DNA of 64,000 nucleotides from Arthrobacter sp. SLBN-83 (GTDB taxonomy: Bacteria; Actinomycetota; Actinomycetes; Actinomycetales; Micrococcaceae), in assembly GCF_006715285.1 (NCBI RefSeq), contig NZ_VFMX01000001.1, positions 868,001 to 932,000 of the forward strand, in the 5' to 3' direction. The translations under genes were made by a program, and so were the position numbers. Under the pieces are notes generated by a model, which had not been told where the DNA came from, did not search any database, and saw only the letters and a list, made by a program, of their open reading frames with translations. This document shows positions 9,080 to 17,323 of this stretch, piece after piece; positions within the stretch are counted from its first letter, which is position 1; the number at the start of each line of letters is the position of its first letter.

Positions 9080-9525
9080 AGCAGTTCCTCCCGTTCGGCG
9101 CTGGCGGTTGGGGTGGTTTTGACGGGCGGGGGTACGTAGACGTCCGTTATTTCCACGTTCACCTCGATGACCTGCAGGCCCACCAGTTCCTCGACGGCCC
9201 GGTAGACAGCGGCGCGGACGTCGTTGGCCAATGAGTGCAGGGGTGTTCCGTAGCTTGCCACCAGGGTGATGTCCACGGCCACCTGGGTTTCGCCCACTTC
9301 AGCATGGACACCGGCGGCGTGGTCGGAGCTTCCGACGGCGTCACGGATGGCGCCCAGGGCGCGGGACGGACCCGAACCGAGGGAGTAGACGCCCGGAACT
9401 GCCCGCGCGGCAATACCTGCGACCTTTGCCACTGCAGTCTCGGAGATGACGGTCCGTCCGGGGCCCGGGGCCGGGCTTGCGGCGGGACGGCTTGGCACCA
9501 CGGGTTGTGGGTTCTGGTATTCCAT
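9076..9525 (-). CDS. Asp23/Gls24 family envelope stress protein
   Basis: A 149-residue Asp23/Gls24 protein. A proline-rich N-terminus is followed by the family pattern TVISETAVAKVAGIAARAVP-GVYSL, VAVDITLVASYGTPLHSLAND and VEVNVEITDVYVPPP. In Staphylococcus Asp23 is a membrane-anchored envelope-stress protein; the role in actinobacteria is little known. It is the first gene of a five-gene operon (Asp23, DUF2273, small protein, DUF6286-like, AmaP-like). Confidence 0.9.
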   Translation of the reverse strand: MEYQNPQPVVPSRPAASPAPGPGRTVISETAVAKVAGIAARAVPGVYSLGSGPSRALGAIRDAVGSSDHAAGVHAEVGETQVAVDITLVASYGTPLHSLANDVRAAVYRAVEELVGLQVIEVNVEITDVYVPPPVKTTPTASAEREELL

Positions 9526-9601
9526 CAGGCACTCCCCCTTCTGTTGCTTCCACCCTATCCCCAGCCTGTGACAGTGCGCTGGAAGAGTGACCAGGGGTTA
9601 A

Positions 9602-9637
9602 AGCAGAAAAGCACCAGTTCCGAAGAACTGATGCTTC
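9602..9637 (-). terminator. Probable terminator of the tRNA transcript
   Basis: On the minus strand, just after tRNA-Phe, AGCATCAGTTC pairs with GAACTGGTGCT around a TTCG tetraloop and is followed by TTTCTGC. The UUCG-type loop and the T-rich tail suit an intrinsic terminator for the Glu-Asp-Phe transcript. Confidence 0.7.
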
Positions 9638-9641
9638 CCAG

Positions 9642-9717
9642 TGGTGGCTCCGACCGGCGTCGATCCGGTGACCTTTCGATTTTCAGTCGAACGCTCTACC
9701 AACTGAGCTACAGAGCC
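9642..9717 (-). tRNA. tRNA-Phe (GAA)
   Basis: The reverse complement starts GGCTCTGTAGCTCAGTTGG and has anticodon GAA in the CTGAAAA loop, a GGTTCGA-like T-loop region (GGATCGACGCC) and a 7-bp acceptor stem closing with CGGAGCC. The discriminator is A and a CCA end is encoded (9642-9644). It is the third tRNA of a Glu-Asp-Phe cluster. Confidence 0.95.
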
Positions 9718-9765
9718 TAGGTGACTAGTCACCATGACAGCCGGAATTTCTTCCAACAATCAGAG

Positions 9766-9839
9766 CGACCCTGACGGGACTTGAACCCGCGACCTCCGCC
9801 GTGACAGGGCGGCGCGCTAACCAACTGCGCTACAGGGCC
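9766..9839 (-). tRNA. tRNA-Asp (GTC)
   Basis: The reverse complement starts GGCCCTGTAGCGCAGTTGG with anticodon GTC in CTGTCAC, T-loop GTTCAAGTC, and acceptor GGCCCTG pairing with CAGGGTC (one G-T pair). The discriminator is G, as required for tRNA-Asp. CCA is not encoded. Confidence 0.95.
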
Positions 9840-9929
9840 TTGCTTTTCTTGCTTCGCAGTATCTCTACCGCTTTTTTCAAGGCTTCCAGCCTACCAGACT
9901 TTTTTAGCCTGCTTGACCAGTTCCTTGCG

Positions 9930-10002
9930 TACCCCCAACGGGATTCGAACCCGTGCCGCCGCCGTGAAAGGGCGGTGTCCTAGGCCGCTAGACGATGGGG
10001 GC
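9930..10002 (-). tRNA. tRNA-Glu (TTC)
   Basis: The reverse complement starts GCCCCCATCGTCTAGCGG with anticodon TTC in CTTTCAC, T-loop GGTTCGAATCC and acceptor GCCCCCA/TGGGGGT. It is the first tRNA of the Glu-Asp-Phe cluster in transcription order. CCA is not encoded. Confidence 0.95.
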
Positions 10003-10177
10003 CAGAACCTGTCCGGAGCAAAATAAAAGGCGTCAAGCGGGGCTTTCCGTCTTTGTCCTCTGCGTTTCTCCGAACGGGACTCCACAACTATAGGGGGTAA
10101 CCGGGAATATTCCAAAATTGCCGGAAAACCCCGCCGTTCCGCCGCTGTGCGCGGTAAATACGGGTAAAGATGGACGG

Positions 10178-11194
10178 ATGGATGCCGTCGCAGCGCTCAA
10201 CGAGATTGCTTTCTGGCTGGAGCGCGGACGCGCCGCCACGTTCAAAGTCCAGGCCTTCCGCAAGGCGGCGGCCGCCATCGGGCCTCTTGGCCCTGATGAA
10301 GTGGCCGCACGCGCCCGCACCGGCCGGCTCAAATCCATGAAGGGGATCGGCGACCGGACCTATGCGGTGATCCGGCAGGCCGTGGACGGCCAGGTCCCGG
10401 ATTACCTCGCTGACCTCAGGGAGAAGGGGGCCCAGCCGCTGGCATCCGGCGGGGCGGACCTGCGGGCGGCGCTTCGCGGAGACCTGCACAGCCACAGCGA
10501 ATGGTCCGACGGCGGCTCCCCCATTGAGCTGATGGTGGCTGCTGCGGAGGTGCTGGGCAGGGAGTACGTGGCCCTGACCGACCACTCCCCCAACCTCACG
10601 ATCGCCAACGGGCTGTCGGCCGAGCGCCTGCTGGAGCAACTGGATGTGGTGGCCGGCATCAACAGCAACGGCGGGGCCACCCGGCTCCTGACCGGAATCG
10701 AAGTGGACATCCTGGAGTCCGGCGAACTGGACCAGGAGCCGGAACTGCTGGAGCGCCTGGATATTGTGGTGGCCAGCGTCCATTCAAAGCTGCGCGCTGA
10801 CCGGAAGACCATGACCATGCGGATGCTCGGCGGCATCCAGGATCCGCAGACCAACGTCCTGGGCCACTGCACCGGCCGCCTTGTGGAGGGCTCACGAGGG
10901 ACGCGGCCGCCGTCGGAATTCGACGCCAAGGAGGTCTTCGCAGCTTGCGCGGAGCACAACGTCGCCGTGGAGATCAATTCCCGCCCGGAGCGGCAGGATC
11001 CACCCGACGCCCTGATCCAGTTGGCGTTGGAGGCGGGCTGCCTGTTCTCCATCGACAGTGACGCCCACGCACCGGGACAACTGGACTTCCTGCAGTACGG
11101 GGCAGAACGGGCCGCCCGCAACGACGTCCCGGCCGAACGGATCATTACCACCTGGCCCGTGGAGAAGCTGCTCGCTTGGGCTGGTGGGAAGTAG
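10178..11194 (+). CDS. PHP-domain phosphoesterase, PolX C-terminal type
   Basis: A 338-residue protein. The N-terminal third is a PolX-like helical region with a helix-hairpin-helix (MKGIGDRTYAVIRQAVDG). The rest is a PHP domain with its metal ligands visible: RGDLHSHSEWSDG, VALTDHSPN, GIEVDIL, VVASVHS, LGHCTGR, and SIDSDAHA. It lacks the polymerase fingers/palm of full PolX proteins, so it looks like a stand-alone PolX-type PHP nuclease/phosphoesterase. The ATG at 10178 is preferred to an upstream TTG at 10118, because the intervening residues are not family-like. The substrate is unknown. Confidence 0.85.
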   Translation: MDAVAALNEIAFWLERGRAATFKVQAFRKAAAAIGPLGPDEVAARARTGRLKSMKGIGDRTYAVIRQAVDGQVPDYLADLREKGAQPLASGGADLRAALRGDLHSHSEWSDGGSPIELMVAAAEVLGREYVALTDHSPNLTIANGLSAERLLEQLDVVAGINSNGGATRLLTGIEVDILESGELDQEPELLERLDIVVASVHSKLRADRKTMTMRMLGGIQDPQTNVLGHCTGRLVEGSRGTRPPSEFDAKEVFAACAEHNVAVEINSRPERQDPPDALIQLALEAGCLFSIDSDAHAPGQLDFLQYGAERAARNDVPAERIITTWPVEKLLAWAGGK

Positions 11195-11289
11195 GGGCCA
11201 AAGGAAACAGGGACTGGCCGCAGCGCCAGGGGCACCGACGTGGCCGATTCCCGCCAGTACGGTGCCCGTATCCGCCGTAGATTTATCCC

Positions 11290-12270
11290 ATGCCTTCCAC
11301 CAGTCCCGCGCGCCAACCACTTCCTCCCCAAGCTCCAGCGGCTGCTCCCGTCAAAGCCTTAGGCGTGGCCGCCATGGTGGTTACCGTGGTGCTGTGGGCC
11401 TCGGCGTTCGTGGGCATCCGGGCCATCGGCCCGCACTTCTCCCCCGGCTCCCTGACGCTGGGCAGGCTGGCGATTGCCGCCGTCGTCCTGGCCTTCCTGG
11501 TGGTGCCGCAACTGCTCAGGAGCAGGCTGTTGCCCAAGGGCCGCGAGTGGCTGCCCATCCTCGCCTACGGTGTGATGTGGTTCGGCGGCTACAACGTGGC
11601 GTTGAACGCCGCGGAGCACATCCTTGATGCCGGCACCAGCGCCCTGCTGATCAACGTCAACCCCATCCTGGTGGCCATCATGGCGGGCATCTTCCTCAAG
11701 GAAGGGTTTCCGCGCTGGCTCCTCATCGGCAGCACGGTGGCGTTTGCCGGGGTCGCGCTGATCGCCCTCGGTTCGGGGCAGCCGCGCACACCAGGGGAAA
11801 GTTCGACGGCGGACCTGGCGGGTGTGGCGCTTTGCCTCCTTGCAGCGGTGCTCGCCGCGGTCAGTGTCATCATCCAGAAACCGGTGGTGCGGAAATTCCC
11901 GGCGGCCCAGGCGACATGGTTCGGCATCGTGGTGGGAGCACTGTGCTGCCTGCCCTTCGCAGGGCAGCTGGCATCCGAGGTACAGGCCGCCCCGCCCCAG
12001 GCCACGTTGGGGCTGGTGTACCTTGGCGTTTTCCCGACGGCCATCGCCTTCACCACCTGGGCTTACGCGTTGTCACTGGTCGATGCGGGGAAGCTGGCCG
12101 CCACCACCTACCTGGTCCCCGGCACCACCGTCCTGATCTCCTGGCTGCTGCTGGGCGAGATCCCCACCGCCTGGGGCCTGGTGGGCGGGCTGGTGTGCCT
12201 GGTGGGAGTGGGGCTGACCCGGCGCAGGTCCCGGACGGACCGCCTCCGGCAACAACGCGTCCAGCGGTAA
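11290..12270 (+). CDS. EamA-family (DMT) transporter
   Basis: A 326-residue drug/metabolite-type transporter with ten predicted helices in two EamA repeats. The first repeat holds VVTVVLWASAFVGIRAIGPHFSPGSLTLGRL and the second ends with ATTYLVPGTTVLISWLLLGE, the signature of the RhaT/EamA group. These are inner-membrane exporters of amino acids or small metabolites; the substrate cannot be inferred here. It reads into a small zincin gene only 9 nt downstream. Confidence 0.9.
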   Translation: MPSTSPARQPLPPQAPAAAPVKALGVAAMVVTVVLWASAFVGIRAIGPHFSPGSLTLGRLAIAAVVLAFLVVPQLLRSRLLPKGREWLPILAYGVMWFGGYNVALNAAEHILDAGTSALLINVNPILVAIMAGIFLKEGFPRWLLIGSTVAFAGVALIALGSGQPRTPGESSTADLAGVALCLLAAVLAAVSVIIQKPVVRKFPAAQATWFGIVVGALCCLPFAGQLASEVQAAPPQATLGLVYLGVFPTAIAFTTWAYALSLVDAGKLAATTYLVPGTTVLISWLLLGEIPTAWGLVGGLVCLVGVGLTRRRSRTDRLRQQRVQR

Positions 12271-12279
12271 GGTCCGGAC

Positions 12280-12708
12280 ATGCCAACCAACCTGCCGCCG
12301 GGCCTGCCGATCGTTCCCGACGGCCCGCACGAACCTTCCGGTTTCACCATGTCCCCCGACGACTTTGAGGCCGCCGTCCAGGACGCCCTGGACAGCATCC
12401 CGGAACGGCTGGCCCGCGCCATGGACAACGTCGCGGCCTTCATCGACGACGATTACGTGCCGGGGCCCGGGGAGGATCCGGACACCGTGCTGCTGGGGCT
12501 GTACGAAGGGGTTCCGCTGACGGAGCGCGATTCATGGTGGGATGCTGGATCCCTACCGGACCGGATAACGATCTTCCGCGAACCGATCCTGGAGATCTGT
12601 GCCTCGCGGGACGACGTGATCCACGAAGTGGCGGTGACCGTGGTCCACGAAATCGCGCACCACTTCGGCATTTCCGATGACCGGCTGCACGAACTGGGCT
12701 GGGGCTAG
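12280..12708 (+). CDS. Small zincin-like metallopeptidase-fold protein
   Basis: A 142-residue protein with a C-terminal zinc motif HEIAHHFGI (HExxH, third ligand probably in DDRLHELGWG). This is the compact metallopeptidase family common in actinobacteria (PF06262-like). The N-terminal half contains FEAAVQDALDSIPERLARAMDNVAAFIDD, typical of the family. It is cytoplasmic. Proteolytic activity has not been shown for most members, and the function is unknown. Confidence 0.88.
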   Translation: MPTNLPPGLPIVPDGPHEPSGFTMSPDDFEAAVQDALDSIPERLARAMDNVAAFIDDDYVPGPGEDPDTVLLGLYEGVPLTERDSWWDAGSLPDRITIFREPILEICASRDDVIHEVAVTVVHEIAHHFGISDDRLHELGWG

Positions 12709-12718
12709 CCTTGTAAAC

Positions 12719-13702
12719 ATGGGACACGACCACAGCCACAGCCACGGGATCACCGCCACCGGGCGGCACCGGAAAGGACTTGTGGCCGTCCTGGGAATCA
12801 CCCTCGGCGTAGTGGTCATCCAGATCGTGGGGTCCGTGTTTTCCGGCTCGCTCTCCCTGCTGGCGGACGCGGGGCACATGCTCTCCGATGCGGCCGGGGT
12901 CACCATCGCCCTGCTGGCTGCGTGGATCGCGGGCCGGCCCGCGAGCGATCAGCGGACTTATGGCTTCCAGCGGGCCGAGGTTCTCGCGGCCCTGGCCAAC
13001 GCACTGATCCTGATCGTGATCTCCGTGGTCATTTTCACTGAAGCCATCCGGCGGTTCGGCGCACCCCCGGAAGTGCAGACGGGCATCATGCTGTTTGCCG
13101 CCATCCTCGGCGCCGTGGCCAACCTGGTATCGCTGCTGGTCCTGCGTACGGCGCAGGGGGAAAGCCTGAACATCCGCGGCGCCTACCTTGAAGTGCTCGG
13201 CGACCTCCTGGGCTCGGTGGCCGTCATCATCGCCGCCGTGGTGATCATGCTGACCGGCTTCCAGGGAGCGGACACCATTGCCTCCGTCCTGATCGCACTG
13301 ATGATCCTCCCGCGGGCGTGGACCCTGCTGCGCGATGTGGTGGACGTCCTGCTGGAAGCCAGCCCGAAGGGAGTGGAGGTGCAGATGATCCGCGAGCACA
13401 TCCTTTCGGTGGCGGGTGTGACCGACGTCCATGACATCCACATCTGGACCATCACGTCAGGTGTACCGGTGTTCTCGGCCCACGTGGTGGTGGAGGACGG
13501 CGTGCTCAACGCCCGGGGCGCCGACCAACTGCTGGACAAGCTCATCACCTGCCTGGGATCCCACTTCGACACTGACCACTGCACCTTCCAGCTGGAACCG
13601 GCCAGCCACTCGGAGCACGAGGAACGCCAACACGCCTGCACCGACACACCCCCGCGGATTCTGCCGCTAATGACACTGTTGTGGTTTATGTTATTGATGT
13701 GA
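12719..13702 (+). CDS. Cation diffusion facilitator (Zn/Co/Cd exporter)
   Basis: A 327-residue CDF transporter. It has a histidine-rich N-terminus (MGHDHSHSHG), six helices and the CDF signature SLSLLADAGHMLSDAAGVTIAL, whose Asp/His residues form the transport site. A C-terminal cytoplasmic domain of about 90 residues (HDIHIWTITSGVPVFSAHVVV) is followed by a histidine-rich stretch. The start is the ATG at 12719, ten nt after the preceding stop. The extreme C-terminus (LPLMTLLWFMLLM) is an unexpected hydrophobic tail rich in Met and Leu. Confidence 0.92.
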   Translation: MGHDHSHSHGITATGRHRKGLVAVLGITLGVVVIQIVGSVFSGSLSLLADAGHMLSDAAGVTIALLAAWIAGRPASDQRTYGFQRAEVLAALANALILIVISVVIFTEAIRRFGAPPEVQTGIMLFAAILGAVANLVSLLVLRTAQGESLNIRGAYLEVLGDLLGSVAVIIAAVVIMLTGFQGADTIASVLIALMILPRAWTLLRDVVDVLLEASPKGVEVQMIREHILSVAGVTDVHDIHIWTITSGVPVFSAHVVVEDGVLNARGADQLLDKLITCLGSHFDTDHCTFQLEPASHSEHEERQHACTDTPPRILPLMTLLWFMLLM

Positions 13703-13822
13703 CTAATGTTGCCAATGTGCAAATGGTCACGTAGCCTCGGACTGCTGGAGAGCAGCTGAGGGGCACGGTTGTGCCGCATCCAGAACCTCACTCCCAGCCT
13801 TACTGTTGCGAGGTCTCTGCAG

Positions 13823-15367
13823 ATGGCTTTATCCGGATCCGGCCGCAGGACGGCCGTGCTTTGCGCCGCCGTCGTCCTTTTTGCTTCCGTGGCAACGCCG
13901 GCGGCCGCGGTCCCGGCACTGCCCCTCCCCCTGACCGTTCCGGCGTCGCCCGAGATCCCGTCGCTCGAGGACATTGCCGCAGCCAAGGCCAGCGAGTCCG
14001 CAACGGCGGACAAGGTCACCGACATCGAGCGCATCCTGGCCGACGCGTCCACCGCCCAGCAGGCCGCGTTTGCGGTGGCCATGCAGGCCAACAACGCCTA
14101 CAGCGAGGCCCTGGTGGAACTGCAGCAGCGGACCGAGGCGGCATCAGTCGCCTCAGCCAAGGCCGACTCTGCCCGGGAACAGCAGGACAAAACCCGCAAG
14201 CAGGTGGGCCAGCTCGCCGGCGACCTGTACCGCAATGGCGGCCTGAACCCCACCCTCGGAAGCTTCGCCAGCGGCAGTGAAACCCTGCAGCAGGCCGCCA
14301 CGCTCGAGGCCCTCTCTGCCAGCCGCAGCCGGGCCTTTGAAGCTGCCGACGCCGCAGCCACCGCCTACCGTTCCCTGACCGCAGCTGCGGACGACGCCAC
14401 CAAGGCTGCCGACGACGCAGCCAAGACGGCGGAACAGCGGAAGTCCCAGGCGGAACAGGCCAACGCCGCGCAGGCCAAGGCCGTGGCCGACGCCAAGGCC
14501 CAGCGGACCGTCCTGGTGGACCAACTCGCACAGCTCCGCAACACCACGGTGGCGCTCGAATCAGCCCGCGTAGATGCCTTGGATCGGCAGCGCGAGGAGG
14601 CCCGCCTCGCCGCGCTGTCCGCAGCTGCGGACAAGGCTGCAGCCGACAAGGCCGCCCAGGATCAGGCAGCCCAAAACCAGGCAGCGCAGAACCAAGGCGG
14701 GCAGAACCAAGGCGGGCAGAACCAGGCTCCTGCCGGCCAGAACAACCGCAGCCAGGACGCGGCCCCTGCGGCACCAGCTCCCGCGCCGGCCCCCGCAGCG
14801 CCGGCCGCGCCGGCACCTGTTGCACCCGCGCCGGCCCCCGCGCCCGTTGCTCCGGCACCTGCTCCTGCTGCGCCTGCACCCGCTGCGCCGGCTCCTGCCC
14901 CTGCTCCCGCTGCGCCGGCTCCTGCCCCTGCTCCCGTGGCCCCGGCACCTGCTCCGGTCGCACCCGCACCCGCCCCTGCACCTTCCACGGGTTCAGGCAC
15001 CTATGAGGCAGCGATCTCCGTAGCCCTGGGGAAGGTGGGTGCCCCGTACTACTACCAGTGGGGCGGTACCGGAGTCTACGGCTTCGACTGCTCCGGGCTG
15101 GTGCAGAACGCCTTCGCCGCCGCCGGCCAGTATCTGCCGCGAACAGCCTCCCAGCAGTACGCGGCTGCCCCGGTCCACGTCCCGATTTCACAAGCCCGCC
15201 GCGGCGACTTGCTGGTCTGGGGCTCGGCACCGAACTTCTACCACGTAGCCATCTACCTGGGAAATGGCCAAGTGGTGCAGGCCCTCAATCCGCAGGAGGG
15301 CATCACCGTTTCCAGCATCAGCTCCATGGTGGGCATGGAGCTTTACCCGTACGCAGCCCGCTACTGA
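13823..15367 (+). CDS. Secreted NlpC/P60 cell-wall hydrolase with coiled coil and Pro-Ala linker
   Basis: A 514-residue secreted peptidoglycan endopeptidase (RipA-like layout). It starts with a signal peptide (AVLCAAVVLFASVATPAAAVPA), then an Ala/Gln-rich coiled coil (about residues 40-280), a Gln/Asn/Gly segment with NQGGQNQGGQNQ, and a Pro-Ala linker of about 85 residues that spans the cell wall. The C-terminal NlpC/P60 domain has the nucleophile in DCSGLV (Cys423) and the base in HVAIYLGNG (His474). The ATG at 13823 begins the signal peptide. It should cleave stem peptides at the septum or envelope. Confidence 0.93.
   Translation: MALSGSGRRTAVLCAAVVLFASVATPAAAVPALPLPLTVPASPEIPSLEDIAAAKASESATADKVTDIERILADASTAQQAAFAVAMQANNAYSEALVELQQRTEAASVASAKADSAREQQDKTRKQVGQLAGDLYRNGGLNPTLGSFASGSETLQQAATLEALSASRSRAFEAADAAATAYRSLTAAADDATKAADDAAKTAEQRKSQAEQANAAQAKAVADAKAQRTVLVDQLAQLRNTTVALESARVDALDRQREEARLAALSAAADKAAADKAAQDQAAQNQAAQNQGGQNQGGQNQAPAGQNNRSQDAAPAAPAPAPAPAAPAAPAPVAPAPAPAPVAPAPAPAAPAPAAPAPAPAPAAPAPAPAPVAPAPAPVAPAPAPAPSTGSGTYEAAISVALGKVGAPYYYQWGGTGVYGFDCSGLVQNAFAAAGQYLPRTASQQYAAAPVHVPISQARRGDLLVWGSAPNFYHVAIYLGNGQVVQALNPQEGITVSSISSMVGMELYPYAARY
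14761..14998 (+). repeat. Pro-Ala low-complexity repeat within the NlpC/P60 gene
   Basis: About 240 bp of near-repeating GCxCCxGC codons encode (PA)n/(APxP)n, for example APAPAPAAPAAPAPVAPAPA. Upstream at 14690-14730 a 15-nt unit, AACCAAGGCGGGCAG, is repeated. Such arrays are prone to copy-number change and to assembly collapse. Confidence 0.85.
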
Positions 15368-15427
15368 CCCTCACCGCTGGACCGTGGGGGGGGAGGGTGC
15401 CGGCACTGACATGCCCCGCCGCCGTCG

Positions 15428-16300
15428 TCAGCTCAGAATGTCCTTGGTGACGAACCGGCCATAGGCGAGCGCTCCGAACACTGCCACGTATCCGGCCTGG
15501 AGCAGGGCGTTGCTGGCGAAGGAATCCCACACCAGCGGCTGGCGCAGCATGTCGCCGAAAACGAGCCAGTAGTGGCTGAAGAGCCACGGGTGCAGCCACT
15601 CCAGCTGCGGCAACTGGTCCGCGACCTGCGACACCACCGAAACCACCACGGTGGCGGCCATCGCTCCGACCGGAACCACGGTCAGGGTGGACAGGAACAG
15701 CCCAATTGCGGACAGGCCCGCCAGGGACACCGCCAGGTAGGCGGCGATCAGCACGATGCGCAGGGCAGCTTCGCCCGGCTGGACCACGCCGCCGGAGAGC
15801 AGCGTCACCGGGCCCACCGGGAAAAGGGCCGCTCCGATGGCCGCACCTGCGGCGCCCACGGTCAAGGGTGCCGCGATGCAGAAGGCCAACGCGCCTGCGT
15901 ACTTGACCAGCAGGAGCCGCACCCGTCCGGCCGGTGCCACCAGCAGGTACCTGAGGGTTCCCAGGTTCGCCTCCCCGGCGATGGTGTCCCCGGCCACCAC
16001 CCCTACCGCAAGCGGCATGAACAGCGGTACGGAGACCAGCATCGCGGTGAAGGCAACGAACAGGCCGTTTTGGGTGATCCGGTCAAGGAACGCGGGACCC
16101 CGGCCGGGCGGGACGGCGGAAGAGACCTTCACTGCGATGGCGATGAGGACCGGGATGGCGGCCAGGGCCAGGAGCAGCGCCCAGGTCCGCCGGCGCCCGA
16201 ACAGGACCTTGAGCTCGGACCCCAGCAGGGAGAACCCGGAGCTTCGCGGTGCTGCTGCCGGCCGGGCCGTTCCGGCGGCTTCGGGCATCTCGGCCGGCAC
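15428..16300 (-). CDS. ABC-2 type transporter permease
   Basis: A 290-residue ABC exporter permease with a hydrophilic N-terminus and about six helices (LLLALAAIPVLIAIAVKVSS, FVAFTAMLVSVPLFMPLAVGV and so on). A segment between helices, DTIAGEANLGTLRYLLVAPAGR, resembles the conserved ABC-2 family loop (ExGTLxxLLxxP). I chose the GTG at 16300, one base after the ATPase stop; an ATG at 16288 is possible. It is coupled to the ATPase gene and forms an exporter whose substrate is unknown. Confidence 0.88.
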   Translation of the reverse strand: MPAEMPEAAGTARPAAAPRSSGFSLLGSELKVLFGRRRTWALLLALAAIPVLIAIAVKVSSAVPPGRGPAFLDRITQNGLFVAFTAMLVSVPLFMPLAVGVVAGDTIAGEANLGTLRYLLVAPAGRVRLLLVKYAGALAFCIAAPLTVGAAGAAIGAALFPVGPVTLLSGGVVQPGEAALRIVLIAAYLAVSLAGLSAIGLFLSTLTVVPVGAMAATVVVSVVSQVADQLPQLEWLHPWLFSHYWLVFGDMLRQPLVWDSFASNALLQAGYVAVFGALAYGRFVTKDILS

Positions 16301-16301
16301 G

Positions 16302-17279
16302 CTACTGGGCAACGTCGAATCCTTCCCCGGTGAGGGCAACAAAGCGGTCTTCAAGGCTTTCACGCTCGACGGCGAAGCCCCGGACCCGGACCCCGGCCTG
16401 CACCAGGTGCGCCACGACGTCCTCCGGGAGCACCTCCGGCTGTTGGGCGCCGGCCTGGAGCACTGCCACAACGGTCTCCCCATCGGCTTGTGCACGCGGT
16501 TCAGCCTGTCCGGGGTCAGGTGCCAACCCCAGCCGGGCCAGGACCTCCCGGGCCGTCCCGCCGTCGGGCGTCACCAACCGAAGCCGGGTGGACCCTGCCT
16601 GCCGCAGCTCAGCCAGCGGCCCCTGCGCCACAAGCCTGCCGGCACTCATCACCGCGGCGTGGGTGCACATCTGGTCCACCTCGGCCAGCAGGTGGCTGGA
16701 CACAAAAACGGTGGTGCCCTCATGCGCCAGGGACCGCACCAGGTTGCGCACTTCCCGGGTGCCCTGCGGATCCAGCCCATTGGTTGGCTCGTCCAGCACC
16801 AGCAGGTCCCGCGGCGAGAGCAGGGCGTTCGCAATGCCCAGCCGCTGCTTCATTCCCAGCGAATACGCGTGCACCCGTTTACCTGCGGCGTGTTCCAGGC
16901 CCACGCGCTCCAGCGCCTGCTGCACCCGCGCCTTCCGGGTGGCGGGCACGGTGTGGGGGCTGGCTGAATCCAGCCGGTGGAGGTTGGCGGCGCCGGAGAG
17001 GAAGGGGTAGAAGGCCGGCCCTTCAACCAGGGCGCCCACGCGCGGGAGGACCTCGTGGAGTTTGTCCGGCATCTCGCGGCCCAGCAGGCTTACCGTCCCG
17101 GCGGACGCTGCGGCCAGGCCCAGCAGCATGCGGATGGTGGTGGTCTTGCCGGACCCGTTGGGCCCCAGGAAACCGAAGACCGTCCCGTGCGGAACGGCCA
17201 GGTCCACGCGGTCGACGGCGGCCTGCTGGCCAAAGTGCTTGCTCAGGCTCCGGGTTTCAATCGCCAGGGCGCCGCTCAC
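16302..17279 (-). CDS. ABC transporter ATP-binding protein (ABC-2 exporter)
   Basis: A 325-residue ATPase. It shows Walker A GPNGSGKTT, signature YSLGMKQRLGIA, Walker B LLVLDEPTNGLD and the switch His in VFVSSHLLAEV, followed by a C-terminal extension of about 100 residues as in CcmA/NatA-type exporters. It precedes its permease by one base and follows a LolA-like gene by 44 bp. This three-gene set recurs in actinobacteria. Confidence 0.95.
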   Translation of the reverse strand: MSGALAIETRSLSKHFGQQAAVDRVDLAVPHGTVFGFLGPNGSGKTTTIRMLLGLAAASAGTVSLLGREMPDKLHEVLPRVGALVEGPAFYPFLSGAANLHRLDSASPHTVPATRKARVQQALERVGLEHAAGKRVHAYSLGMKQRLGIANALLSPRDLLVLDEPTNGLDPQGTREVRNLVRSLAHEGTTVFVSSHLLAEVDQMCTHAAVMSAGRLVAQGPLAELRQAGSTRLRLVTPDGGTAREVLARLGLAPDPGQAEPRAQADGETVVAVLQAGAQQPEVLPEDVVAHLVQAGVRVRGFAVERESLEDRFVALTGEGFDVAQ

Positions 17280-17323
17280 CGGAGCAGCCCCCGCCCGGCC
17301 ACCATTCCCCCTCCGGCCACCAC

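Noticed and set aside
13703..13822. Possible c-di-AMP (ydaO) riboswitch before the NlpC/P60 gene
   Set aside because: Such riboswitches do precede many actinobacterial wall hydrolases, but I could not find the conserved core here and the gap is only 120 bp.
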